DNA of 64,000 nucleotides from CAZLMW01 sp964560875 (GTDB lineage: Bacteria > Myxococcota_A > UBA9042). The first letter of the stretch is position 1. Each line of letters starts with the position of its first letter. The notes beneath the pieces were generated by a model. It saw nothing but the letters and a program-made list of their open reading frames with translations, did not search any database and was not told where the DNA came from. This document shows, piece after piece, positions 35,601-44,400 of this stretch. The stretch covers positions 1 to 64,000 of the forward strand of contig CAZLMW010000014.1 of assembly GCA_964560875.1 (NCBI GenBank). Reading direction: 5' to 3'. The translations under genes and the position numbers were made by a program.

Positions 35601-37159
35601 CCGACGCACTTGGCGGCCTTGTTGCAGATGTCGTTGGTGGTGCACTTGTTGTTGTCGTTGCACGGGCCTTCGAACTTGGTGTGGCCGCACTTGCCGGCCT
35701 GGTCTTTCAGGCACGCGTCGTTGGTGCACGGATCGCCGTCGTTGCAGTTCTTCGCGACGCCCTTGCAGACGCCGAGATCGCACTTGTCGTTGACCGTGCA
35801 CGGGTTGTTGTCGCTGCAGAGCCCGGCCTTGGGCGTGTAGAAGCAGCCGGTCTGAGGCGAGCACGCGTCGTTGGTGCACGGGTTCTTGTCGTCGCAGTCG
35901 CCGGTCTTGGTGTAAGCGTCGCCGTTGCAGACGCCGCCGGTGCAGCGGTCGTTGCTGGTGCACTTGTTGGAGTCGGTGCAGTTGGTCACGCCGTCGGCGA
36001 GCGGGACGGACACGCACGAGCCCTTCTTCTTGTCGCACTCGTCGAAGGTGCAGTCGTTGGAGTCGTTGCACTTGAGCGCTTTGCCCTTGCAGCCGCCGGA
36101 CTGGCACTCGTCGTCGATCGTGCAGGCGTCCCCGTCGCTGCAGACGCCGCCGTCGGCGACCGGCGTGAACGTGGTCTTGCCCGACGTCGCGTTGCACTTG
36201 GCCTTGACGCACGGGTTGGGCGCCTTGGCGTCGTCCTTGAGCTGACCTTTGCAGATGCCGGCTTTGCACTCGTCTTTGTCGGTGCACTTGGAGCCGTCGT
36301 CGCAGGTCACGCCGTCTTGGCGCACCTTGAACTTGCAGCCGTCAGCCTTGTCGCAGCTGTCGGTCGTGCAGGGGTTCTTGTCGTCGCAGGTGACCTTGAC
36401 GCCGCCGCCGCAGACGCCCTTGGTGCATTCGGTCTTGTCGGTGCACTTGTTGCCGTCGTTGCAGATCGTCTTGTCGGCCTTGTTGATGTTCACGCAGCCG
36501 TCGGCCTTCTTGCACAGGTCGTCGGTGCACTCGTTCTTATCGTCGCAATCCTTGGCGGTGATGATGTCGCCAAAGCAGCCGCCGAGCTTGCAGGTGTCGT
36601 TCTTGGTGCACTTGTTGTCGTCGTCGCAGTCCTTGGCCGCGGTCGACGAGATGTTGGTCCAGGCGCACGATCCGTCGGTCTTGCAGGCGGGTTCGACGCA
36701 CTCGGCGACCTTGCCGGGAGGCGCTTTGCCCTTGCAGGCCGCGCCAGTTCCCTTGGTGCCCTTTTGGCACTTGCCGTTCTTGCACGTGCCTTCAGCGGTG
36801 CACTCCCAGCCGTCATCGCAAGCGCCACCGTCCTTGATCGGCTGGGCTTTGCAGCTGCCGGAGACGCACGCGGCTTCCATGCAGGCTTGACCGTCGATGC
36901 CGAGATCCTTCTTGGAGCAGTCGGCGGCCTTGGTGCAGTCGGCAGCGGGGCCAGTGTCCTTGTCCCCGGTCCCTGTGTCGGTCGATTTCACGTCGGCGTT
37001 GATACCGCCGGTGTCGGCGGTGTCTTCATCACCTACCGAAGTGTCTTCTCCGCCAGGCGGCGTCACCGGATCCGAACATCCGATCGCGACCGCGAGCAAC
37101 GCGATCGCAAAAAACGATGTCAGGCTTTTGCCGCAAGGGCACCATTGAGAGTAGCGCAT
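29621..37159 (-). CDS. Giant Cys-rich repeat lipoprotein (2512 aa)
   Basis: The start has GGAAGG upstream and gives a lipoprotein signal with lipobox AIGC (Cys28). After an acidic Asp/Thr/Gly linker, about 1950 residues consist of degenerate repeats of the form CDDGNPCTxDxCDxxxGC. In one 80-residue sample about one residue in six is Cys, so the chain is probably a disulfide-bonded rod. The last 490 residues are different: three segments each end in a similar strand and Cys (WVKIDDVMLAGNC, TFMLDSIAIQGLC, YIDNITIIC), which suggests three jelly-roll or MAM-like domains at the tip. An adhesin or surface fibre anchored in the outer membrane is the simplest reading. It is divergent from another Cys-rich lipoprotein. 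No enzymatic motif is visible. Confidence 0.88.
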   Translation of the reverse strand: MRYSQWCPCGKSLTSFFAIALLAVAIGCSDPVTPPGGEDTSVGDEDTADTGGINADVKSTDTGTGDKDTGPAADCTKAADCSKKDLGIDGQACMEAACVSGSCKAQPIKDGGACDDGWECTAEGTCKNGKCQKGTKGTGAACKGKAPPGKVAECVEPACKTDGSCAWTNISSTAAKDCDDDNKCTKNDTCKLGGCFGDIITAKDCDDKNECTDDLCKKADGCVNINKADKTICNDGNKCTDKTECTKGVCGGGVKVTCDDKNPCTTDSCDKADGCKFKVRQDGVTCDDGSKCTDKDECKAGICKGQLKDDAKAPNPCVKAKCNATSGKTTFTPVADGGVCSDGDACTIDDECQSGGCKGKALKCNDSNDCTFDECDKKKGSCVSVPLADGVTNCTDSNKCTSNDRCTGGVCNGDAYTKTGDCDDKNPCTNDACSPQTGCFYTPKAGLCSDNNPCTVNDKCDLGVCKGVAKNCNDGDPCTNDACLKDQAGKCGHTKFEGPCNDNNKCTTNDICNKAAKCVGKDIDCNDNNTCTIDVCASDKGCTYINVKGGTKCEDGLACTTQEVCDSGKCLVVKDNCTKCAQQSDCTKLDDGDPCNGVIKCVTAGTKKVCDVDKKTIPDCAKLGDGICSIGSCNPKTGACLKKLKPDGAPCKDGSKCTEKTTCDKVGACIGPKINCDDKESCTVDSCDPKQGCLHAKKKDKETCDDNNKCTTGDTCDKGVCIYAKNTCTCLKDDDCKKYDDGDLCNGVFACTGNLCLPKKNSEVKCKKSDVPCIENICQKVNGQCAPIKLPTGQACDDNNKCTLKDKCSNGKCDGEDALKAGLCDDNNVCTDDICDKIFGCNKAKKGIGAACDDGNACTTKTKCDKDDQCSGQKVDCDDGNGCTLDTCKAGSGCLNQVDNTLKCDDGNPCTVKDRCDQGICKSDDVTCNDKNPCTIDVCAGKAGCKNVVQGGKDCDDGQPCTITDRCDLAGKCAGKKKNCDDGASCTEDSCVNGACIAKAKVGLPCDDGSKCTEKDTCDKDGVCKSQIVDCNSKIKTKCRKVVGQCSPTNGCTIADNDGVSCSDGNLCTFNDKCSGGSCQGLPLKCDDNNPCTVDSCDPKAGCRNKLNTCDDGNDCTHDKCDPPKSAAAPNGTGKGCVNNALDGFQPCDDGNPCTQKGKCAGKKCSVKAVICNDKNTCTLDSCNAKWKADPKDSNAPKSACVFLPVQSTTTVCDDGDKCTSDRCDGLGKCVGTKIDCSDGNDCTKDLCTKDKGCNHTTDEPNGTKCDDGNICTAKTKCHGGLCSGGNKICFQCQVQKDCDQYDNNNKCDGWLECVVPKGTKFGTCQPRNDPKFKQDPIVCDTLGDAACEKNLCQPLTGKCKMTQLTNGTICQDGDACTVNDKCSNGKCSPGIPADCSTVANACNTAVCRASVDTKTGYECVPIPRPATPLCDADGSGCTANDYCKEGKCIAGKKVDCSGTAGECEIAACKSTGEKTFQCAKTPAKDGASCDDKQFCTAGDTCKSGKCTGGVKAPDCSKFDGACSSGICDPKENGGFGACQPKIKPGSDKKPCDADGNGCTVNDICANGVCVAGAPPNCAKLNGACTVGACKSTGALQFECVAAPTREAKPCEADKNGCTIGDRCVKGKCTAGTPADCKAKGDGKCLVGTCKSLSNAQYTCIGSPAKTGSPCDSDGNGCTRNDACNDKGACQPGPTVNCNKDSGTCAIGTCVSVGTDKFECKGAAKPDNTPCDADGNGCTEKDKCQGGKCVAGKAPDCSAHTKGACVLGGCTNKGSDKYLCEPYPRKNGQTCNADNDGCTKNDACEGGTCTKGAIETCKSVAGPCVNEKCQSKGSNDFKCLVAAKESYKTLDPPTACTPTTGKAQDTCLKGYLCGQTGTVEVVDPKDKTKKIKIKKGLCQPSVQVTCDDGSQCTQSDVCHGGSCTGQSSKDCDDRDPCTLDACVAKDGTCSHKKIAGCVKCIDDDFEPDDKAGLPTFKDWAPSSKHPKHVSFKLDKAGAIDNSQLGVIAQWKGQLKYKDHTGKLVTEEKPIPVRLLHRRYYLRKGTIPPVFQFKLLTKFTDQGCAREVVQVVINNEVQWQQCKTTPSTEIKGSDTSQFIQLPLAKWAGDTVDIEFRVWADGKDTTSGGWVKIDDVMLAGNCGPGCLAAGFETVGLNPPYEPDPKLPNAKPPELPPFIPANVQPTASAANYFSWKLVTKGTHTGRGAVQAKYSGAPPGGKAQTASLRMPIIRPVAKDTLYFAMKLEDTGAAGDELSVIAHQWDKTESSIVGSTSIFKRTVTKPGWSVVKIDLSAYAGKSIDLEWRAKTATAKGAKGTFMLDSIAIQGLCQYACFRESWDLYGIKKWQVLTKDKKKSAKLSTTQAKTKPNSLYVTHGSGINDKVPLIVGSKPGSNLMIQGSVSGMSWEYDANIFMNKKLCPAPGVPATGNIDTVNIKGQYQDYIDSFETAQLGPNDPRWFSIHGQCESSSGWKRFKGKVPDEGLGRVFIPQIWVTSPKVVTDLKGYIDNITIICK

Positions 37160-37476
37160 GGCTTCCTTCCCCTCAGACCGCTATTCGTGTACCGCAAGTG
37201 CCTCGACAGGGGGGGACAGGCACTTTACTGGTGGAACAGGGGCACGTTCGTACTTTCAGACGCGCTCTGGAGATTAGCAGATGCCGCGAGAGAGCGGCAA
37301 CAACACGACGATTGGAACACGGATCGGTGTCATGTCACCACAGTATCTGTACGCGAAGATCGGTCCAGAATTGATCGGGCACTGGTGCGCTTGTACCCTT
37401 CGGGCCAGCCTGCGGAGGCGACATGAGACAGTTTTTGGCCACAACTCGTACCAAAAGGGCCACTGAAGGGGCTTTT
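37160..37476. promoter_or_regulatory. Shared control region of two Cys-rich lipoproteins, with dyad
   Basis: This 317-bp region separates two divergent genes of the same repeat family. AAGTGCCT at 37196-37203 and AGGCACTT at 37218-37225 form a perfect 8-bp dyad around a G-rich spacer of 14 bases. It lies 37 bp from the start of the giant gene and could be an operator or an RNA hairpin in its leader. No gene is visible in the region. Confidence 0.45.
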
Positions 37477-39411
37477 ATGGGGCGTTGTGACCTCGCATCG
37501 CCGGCCCTTGTTGCGGTTGTTGTCCTCGTCATCGCGGCTTGCGGTGGTGATCCGGAGTCGGGCAGCGGCACAGCCGGGTCATCTGGCGGCAGCAACGACG
37601 CTGGTGCGGGGACCGTTGGCGACGGTGAGGACGACACCGGCCTGCGGTTCAATTTCGACACGTCCGGTGGTGGCGGCGACGACACGATCGAGCCCGGCAC
37701 GTTCGGCGCGCCTTGCAAGACCAACTCGGAGTGCGACTCGACCCTCTGCATCCAGACGGCCGACGGCCAGGTGTGCAGCAGGACGTGCATCGAGGACTGC
37801 CCCAGCGGCTTTGAATGCCTCGAAAACAAGGTGGCTGGCGGCGACACCGTCTTCATGTGCCTGCCGCGCTGGCTGCGGCTGTGCGACCCCTGCAACGAGA
37901 ACAAGGAATGCAACGCTGAGGGCAAGTCGGGCAACGTGTGCGTTTCGTTTGGCAAGAACGGCAGCTACTGCGGCGTCAAGTGCGAGTTCGACAAGGAATG
38001 CCCCACCGGCTACGAGTGCTCGTCGGTGACCGATGCGTCGACCGGCACCAAGTCCAAGCAATGCGCGGTGACCGCGGGACTGTGCTCGTGCAGCAAGCGC
38101 GCCGAGGACCTCGGGCTGACCACCAAGTGCCAGAATTCCTTCCAGGGCGCGGTCTGTGATGGCATCCGCAAGTGCCGACCCGGCGGGCTATCCGATTGCA
38201 GTGCCGAGGTCCCCAAGCCCGAAGAGTGCAACGGCATCGACGACGACTGCGACGGCAAGACCGATAACTTCGACGGCGGCGGCGGCAAGTGCAAAGGCAA
38301 GAAGAACGATTTCGGTCAGTGCGAGGGCGTCATCACCGCTTGCAACAACGGCAAGGTCACGTGCGATGCGCCGGCCGCGCAGCCTGAGAAATGCAATGGC
38401 AAGGACGACGACTGCGACGGCGACACGGACGAAGGCCTGTGCGACGACGGCAAACCCTGCACGCAGGACCTGTGCAACACCGACGGGTCGTGCAAGCACA
38501 CCAAGGTCGCGGGGATGAAGTGCGACGACGGCAACATCTGCACGCAGACCGATAAGTGCAAAGCGGGCAAGTGCGTCGGCGGCAACACCCTCGACTGCGA
38601 CGACCAGGACGCTTGTTCGTCCGACTCGTGCGACAAGCTGACCGGCTGCAAACACAAGCCCAACTCCGCTGCAAGCTGCAAAGACGACGGCAACGTGTGC
38701 ACCCAGGACGTGTGCCAGGCCGGCTCGTGCGTGCATCCGCCCGTCAAGGAAGGCAGCCCGTGCCCCGATGACGGCCAAGCGTGCACGCAGGACATTTGCA
38801 ACAACAAGATCTGCCTGCACCAGCCCAAGGACGGCAAGAAGTGCGTCAGCGACGGCAACCCGTGCACTGCGGACGTCTGCCACAACGGCAAGTGCGCCCA
38901 CAAGCCGTCCAATGGGGGCAAGTGCCTCGACGACGGCAAGCCCTGCACGCTCGATGTGTGCGAGCTCGGCAAGTGCATTCACAAGCAGTCCAGCGGCGGC
39001 AAGTGCGAAGACGGCAACCCGTGCACGCTCAACGACAAGTGCCTCGGCGGCAACTGCCTGGCCGGCACGTTCAAGAGCTGCAACGACGGCAACCCGTGCA
39101 CCAAGGACGCCTGCGATCCCAAGAAGGGGTGCCAGCACGCCAACAACGACTACGCGCCATGTCAGGCCAAGAGCGGCACCTGCCCGACCGGCATCTGCTG
39201 GGGCGGCGGCTGCCAGAGCAAGCCCAACGAGCCGTGTTCGACGAAGGTCAAGGTCGGCCTGTGCAGCTCGGTTCCGGTGACCGGCAAATGCAGCGCGTCG
39301 GGTAAGTGCTCACCAACGAGCAGTCCCAAGCAGGTGACGTGCACCATCAACTGCCAGGGCTTCTGCATCAACTGCCTCGGCATCCAGCTCTGCATCCCGA
39401 TCAACTACTGA
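37477..39411 (+). CDS. Cys-rich repeat lipoprotein with MopE-type metal-binding motifs
   Basis: A 644-residue protein starting at the ATG behind GAAGGGG. The signal ends VIAAC (lipid Cys22), followed by a Gly/Ser/Asp linker. Residues about 75-210 are an EGF-like Cys module (ECDSTLCIQTADGQVC). Next come two CNGxDDDCDGxTD motifs, the calcium- or copper-binding motif known from MopE-like proteins. From about residue 320 the CDDGxPCTxDxC repeats continue to near the end, closing with NCQGFCINCLGIQLC. It shares its control region with the giant lipoprotein and is very likely a surface-exposed partner. The metal binding is inferred from the motif. Confidence 0.87.
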   Translation: MGRCDLASPALVAVVVLVIAACGGDPESGSGTAGSSGGSNDAGAGTVGDGEDDTGLRFNFDTSGGGGDDTIEPGTFGAPCKTNSECDSTLCIQTADGQVCSRTCIEDCPSGFECLENKVAGGDTVFMCLPRWLRLCDPCNENKECNAEGKSGNVCVSFGKNGSYCGVKCEFDKECPTGYECSSVTDASTGTKSKQCAVTAGLCSCSKRAEDLGLTTKCQNSFQGAVCDGIRKCRPGGLSDCSAEVPKPEECNGIDDDCDGKTDNFDGGGGKCKGKKNDFGQCEGVITACNNGKVTCDAPAAQPEKCNGKDDDCDGDTDEGLCDDGKPCTQDLCNTDGSCKHTKVAGMKCDDGNICTQTDKCKAGKCVGGNTLDCDDQDACSSDSCDKLTGCKHKPNSAASCKDDGNVCTQDVCQAGSCVHPPVKEGSPCPDDGQACTQDICNNKICLHQPKDGKKCVSDGNPCTADVCHNGKCAHKPSNGGKCLDDGKPCTLDVCELGKCIHKQSSGGKCEDGNPCTLNDKCLGGNCLAGTFKSCNDGNPCTKDACDPKKGCQHANNDYAPCQAKSGTCPTGICWGGGCQSKPNEPCSTKVKVGLCSSVPVTGKCSASGKCSPTSSPKQVTCTINCQGFCINCLGIQLCIPINY

Positions 39412-39424
39412 TCCGGGGGTGTGA

Positions 39425-40624
39425 CTACTGGTTGCGGCGCTTGATGTGGGCGCGTTTGTCCGTGGGCGGGGAGCCGAGGACGCTCTTTGCGGCGGGTTCT
39501 TCGGCGAGGTGGGCAGCAAAGAACGCGCTGACCCAGCGGGCTGTGATGTTGATGGCCTCGGCGACCGGGATGTAGGTGAACGGGCTGCCGTCTGTCTGGC
39601 GCACGCCTTTGCCGCACCCGGCGAACCAGCCGTCGGCGAGGCCCGCGAGATCGGCGACCGAAAAATGCCCGGCGTCGTCGATTTCGAGCTTCCAGGCCGG
39701 CGTCTTGGCGGCGTCGAAGTTGCCGCGGATGAGGGTGTTGCCGACTTCGGTGATGCTGTTGTCTTCGCGCGCCACGACGAAGAGCACGGGCACCTTGATG
39801 TTGGCCATCTTCACGCCGGGGATGAGCGGGTTTTCCATTGGGGCGGCGAGGCCGGCGACGGCCTTGATGCGTGGGTCGGCCTGGGTGAGCGCGCCGGCGG
39901 TGACGCTGCCGAAGCTGTGCCCGTAGATGCCGACGCGGGCGGGGTCGATGCGGCCTCGAACGGCTTGGGGGAGGGCGGTTGCGGCGGGATCAACCAGCAT
40001 GTCGAGCGCGAATTTCACGTCGCCCACACGCAGATCGAGCCACTTCTTGGAGAGATCACCGCCCTTGCCCGCGAGCGAGTCGAACATCGTGTTGCCCGCG
40101 TGGTCCGGGGCGATAACGACGATGCCGTGCGAGGCCAGTCGTTCGGCGATGCTGAAGCTCGAAAAGCGGATGCACGTATGGCAATGCGAGAACACCACGG
40201 CAGGCAGGCCATTGGCGGAGGGGCCCGTGTCGGCGGTGGCGGGGCCGTCGCGGTGTGCTCCGGTGTTGCGGGTTGTGCACTGCGTTGCCGAGGTGGCGAG
40301 CTGCGATGCGAGGGTCTTGGCGTCGGCGCCTTCGGTGACGAAGCCTTCGGTCTTGCCGGTCTGGACGGTGGCGGCCTTGCCGTTGGCGTCGACGCGGGCG
40401 ACGGACGGGTACCAGACCTCGAAGATCAGCTCGCGCTTGGTCTTGGGATCTGTTGCTTTGAAGGTGCGGTGGGCGACGACGTAGCGGCCGGGGTTGTCAT
40501 AGTCCGACGGTTGCAGTTCGACGGTCTTCGGCGCGCTATCGTCGCCGCCGCGATTGTCTACAGCGCTCGAGCACGCCAACCCAAGTATCGCCACCGCTAA
40601 CACGGTCGCGTGATCCAGCTTCAT
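39425..40624 (-). CDS. Alpha/beta hydrolase lipoprotein (dienelactone hydrolase / PAF-acetylhydrolase-like)
   Basis: A 399-residue protein with signal MKLDHATVLAVAILGLACSS and lipobox LGLAC (Cys18). The catalytic parts are complete: nucleophile GHSFGS, acid in AREDNS and His in DAGHFS. VVFSHCHTCIRFSSF supplies the oxyanion strand. The layout resembles predicted dienelactone hydrolases and platelet-activating-factor acetylhydrolases, which cleave esters of small acids or lipids. It is probably anchored on the periplasmic side of a membrane. It begins 13 nt after the carbonic anhydrase gene and is likely co-transcribed with it. The substrate is unknown. Confidence 0.85.
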   Translation of the reverse strand: MKLDHATVLAVAILGLACSSAVDNRGGDDSAPKTVELQPSDYDNPGRYVVAHRTFKATDPKTKRELIFEVWYPSVARVDANGKAATVQTGKTEGFVTEGADAKTLASQLATSATQCTTRNTGAHRDGPATADTGPSANGLPAVVFSHCHTCIRFSSFSIAERLASHGIVVIAPDHAGNTMFDSLAGKGGDLSKKWLDLRVGDVKFALDMLVDPAATALPQAVRGRIDPARVGIYGHSFGSVTAGALTQADPRIKAVAGLAAPMENPLIPGVKMANIKVPVLFVVAREDNSITEVGNTLIRGNFDAAKTPAWKLEIDDAGHFSVADLAGLADGWFAGCGKGVRQTDGSPFTYIPVAEAINITARWVSAFFAAHLAEEPAAKSVLGSPPTDKRAHIKRRNQ

Positions 40625-40637
40625 GGTCTTGGCTCGC

Positions 40638-41273
40638 TCAACTGTCCAGGTGATAGATCTCGCGGATATCGGCCAGGATCTCGCTGAAGGGCACTTCGAG
40701 ATCGTGCAACAAGCCCTCATCCAACGAGTACACCCAGCCGTGCACGATCGGATAGCCGGTCTTGAGAAACGCCTTCTGTACACACGCTGTCTTGATGACG
40801 TTCACGGCCTGATCGATGACGTTGAGTTCAACGAGGCGTCGGTACCGCTTTTCCTCATCCTCGATGGCCATCAACTCTTCGCGGTGACTGCGGAAGACGT
40901 CGCGCACTTCGCGTAGCCAGCCGTTGAGGGTCCCCAGGTCGGCGGACTGCATCGCTGCCTGCACGCCACCGCAGCCGTAGTGGCCACAAACGACGACGTG
41001 CCTTACGCCCAGGTGCGTTACGGCGTACTCGATAACGCTCTGGCCGTTGAGGTCGGTGTTGACCACAAGGTTGGCGACGTTGCGGTGAACGAATACTGCG
41101 CCGGGCTCCAGGCCCATGATAACGTTCGCGGGCACGCGGCTGTCGGCGCAACCGATGTAGAGAAAGTCGGGATCTTGCCCCTTGGCCAACTCCGTGAAGA
41201 ATTCGGGGTTGGATGAGCGGGTCTTAGCGACCCAGCGGCGGTTGTTCTCGAATACTTCTTGGTAGCGCTTCAC
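40638..41273 (-). CDS. can: Beta-class carbonic anhydrase
   Basis: A 211-residue enzyme of normal length. Zinc ligands are Cys42, His98 and Cys101, with Asp44 and Arg46 in the CADSRVP motif and the second motif CGHYGCGG. It interconverts CO2 and bicarbonate in the cytoplasm, feeding carboxylation reactions. No signal peptide is present. The start is a GTG with GGAG 7 nt upstream. The lipoprotein hydrolase gene follows closely; no functional link is obvious. Confidence 0.95.
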   Translation of the reverse strand: MKRYQEVFENNRRWVAKTRSSNPEFFTELAKGQDPDFLYIGCADSRVPANVIMGLEPGAVFVHRNVANLVVNTDLNGQSVIEYAVTHLGVRHVVVCGHYGCGGVQAAMQSADLGTLNGWLREVRDVFRSHREELMAIEDEEKRYRRLVELNVIDQAVNVIKTACVQKAFLKTGYPIVHGWVYSLDEGLLHDLEVPFSEILADIREIYHLDS

Positions 41274-41470
41274 AGGCTAACTCCAGCGGCAGTTGGGGCG
41301 TAAGGCCGCTATTGTTGCGATATGTCCGCCGCGCGCAAGCCGTCTCGCACAACTCCACAAAGAGACTCGATTTCGGCGCTCATGACGAGTCGCACAGCGC
41401 CGCGAATGCGCGACCATGCTGGGGCGTTGGGTAACACGACGAGGGGCCAACCGGCGTGTAGACTTCGCGC

Positions 41471-44400
41471 GTGAACGATTTGCGACGGACCGGTATCACC
41501 AAGCGCGGCGCGAAGCGGCTTTTGAAGGTCGTCGGCGTGAGCCTGTATGCGCTCGTTGTTCGCATCACGCTTGCGGTCGTCGCGCTGGTTTTGTGGGTCT
41601 ATTTCGCCGTCAACTCGGCCTTCGTCGCCGGCCAGATCAGCACCTTTGCAACCGACGCGCTGCCCGGTTCGGTCACAGCGGCGCACGTGCAATGGGGCCC
41701 GGCACCGGGCTACTTGCGGCTCATCAAACCGGTCGTCAAAGCGCCCGATGCAACCGTGGTGATCGCGGCAGAATGGCTCGACCTGCGGGTGGACTGGACC
41801 AGCCTCGTCAGCGACCTCGTGGCGGGGCGGGACGCAATCGAGGTGCGCATCTTGACAGCACGCATGGTCGCTCCGCGCATCCGGCTGGACACCGACGACA
41901 GGGGCCGACTGAAGATCGCGCTTGCCTTCGCCGACCCCGACGCGGCCAAGAAGAAAGACGGCGGCCGACCGTTCATGCTGTCGATCGACTCGTTGTCAGC
42001 GCGCGAAGTGGACTACTTCATGCAGCTCAACGGCACCAAGCTCGTGGCGAAGGGCGGCGAATTGGAAGGCAGCGTGGCAATGCGTACGGCGGCCAACGAG
42101 AAGACCACCCTGAGCTGGGAGACACGCACGCTGACCGTCGCTCACGCGCAGGTGTGGCTTGACGCTTTCGATCGAAGCGGGCTCAAGCAGCTGCCGGGCG
42201 GACCGTTCGTCGTGCAGTCGATGAAAGGCGACCTCGAGCGCGTCGATATCCAGGGCGCCTCGATGGACCTGCCGCATATCAACCTGGCCCGGTCGGACTA
42301 CACGATGACATTGGGGCCGCCGTTGGACATCCGCGGCAGCCGTGTGCTGATGACGGCGTCGACCAGGGCGCCGATGTTCAACGCCATGCTCGGGCCGCTG
42401 TTTGACTGCGACGCGACGATCGACGGCGGTTTCCACTGGCGATCCCCGACCAAGGAGGCCGCTGCCGCCGGAGAGCGCGGCTTGTTCGAGGCCACCGGTA
42501 ATGTCACCGGCGAGGGGTTGATGGGCGGCTTCATGACCCGGTCGGTCAAGGGTCGCGTCGCGATGAAGATGGGCCACCACACCGCCGAGCACGTCGCGTC
42601 GGGCAAGCCGTCGATGGAGATCGACACGACCGGGCTCGTCATCGATGCGTTCGATGGGCGACTGCGCAGCGATCGGGTGCGCTACAAGCTGTTTGACAAG
42701 GGGCGGATGACGACGCGCGGCAAGATCGCGTCCGACAACGTCTCAATCGGCAAGGTGCTCGCGACGCAGGTCGTCAACATCGGCGGCAAGGCGGCGATCG
42801 CGATGCAGGGTCGGCTCAGCGGTGTAGCGGACACGTTCGTCGATTTCACGATGCGAAAGGACGCCGACGAGCTGCGAAAGGCGGGCAAACCGCCGTTTGA
42901 TCTCCAGGTCACGCTCGACACCGACTTGCGGATGGCCCGGCAGACCGAAGGCGTGCTGCTCAAGAAGGCGCTGCCGCAGCTGTTTGTGCGCGGCGGCATC
43001 GACTACGCGACCGGACCGGATCGCGGCACGAAGATGGCGTTTCGCAAGGTCGAGCTGTCCAACCTCGGCAGCGGCGAAGGGATCGACATGCGGCCGACGC
43101 TGGCCCACAAGGCGCAGTGGCTCAAGGCTGATGGTGTACTGGCGCTCACCGAGGGCAAGGTCCGGCTGAAGACCGACCTGCACATGCCCGACCTCGCGGC
43201 GCTGCTCGAACCGCTGGATATCAAGGGCATAACGGGCGCCTTGTCGTTGCGCAACGCGGAGATCGAGGGCGATCTGCTGGCGCCACGGGTCAAAGGCAAG
43301 CTGCAGGGGCGCAAGATCGTCGCGGCCGGCTATTCGGTCGAGGAGATCGACGCCGGCCTGGGGCTGCGAGACGGCAAACTCACGCTTGATGGGGCGAACA
43401 TCGCGGTCTTTGGCGGGCGCCTCTCGGGCGACTTCGCGATCGGGTTGTTTTCCAAGGATCTCAAGACAATACGCAAGCTGCCGGTGATCGAGGCGCGGAA
43501 GCTGTCGGTGTTTGGCATGCCGGTGCAGCGCATCATCGAGCCGATGGGGATCACCAACGTCCGGACGGTCTGCGACGTGCGCAACGGCTCGCTCGACATC
43601 GACCTGCGCGAGCCGATGAAGACGATTCGTTTCTCCGGCCAGACCCGGCTCGTCAAGGTCGACGTGCCCTACCAGAAGTACGACGCGCTGCAGGCGAACG
43701 TGTTGATGACCGGCGGCAAGATCACGCTCGACAAGCTGGTCGCCACGATACCGGCGGCGGGCAGGGGGCGCAGACCGGTGCAGATAACGGGCCGCATGGC
43801 GCTCGACATCACCGAACCCAAGCGGTTGCGCTACGACATCGACCTGGACACACCGCGGCTCGATTTCGACCAGCTCGACTACCTGCGCGGCTTGCGCATG
43901 CCGATGCGCGGGCAGCTGGCGGGCCGGATCAAGATGCGCGGCGACCTCGTTGACGCCGCGATGGACCTGGATCTGCAGGTCACCGGCCTGGCGTGGGACA
44001 AGATCTGGATGGGTGACAGCCAGGTTTCGCTCGCCAAGAAGCGCGGCAAGCCCGCGATCGTCACCAGCCGCAAGTTCTTCAAGCGCTTCGACCTGCTCGA
44101 CAAGTCCACGATCATCTTCGAGCGGCTGATTCCCAACCAATGGGCGATCAACATGCGGGCTCACGACCTCGATCCGATGCAATTCCTCGGGCTTGAGCCG
44201 ATGCAAGGCGCGCGGGTCATCACCAACGGCACAGGCCTGTTCAAGATGGACTTCAGGCCCGGCAAGGACGTCTTTTCGGTCGCGCTCGAGGTGCCGGACG
44301 CGGGCATGGAGGTCGAGCTCGACGGCGGCTTCGACAACCTGCGCAACAAGGGGATCATGCGGATGATGGTCCTGCCGACGCGGGTCGACTTTCAGAGCAC

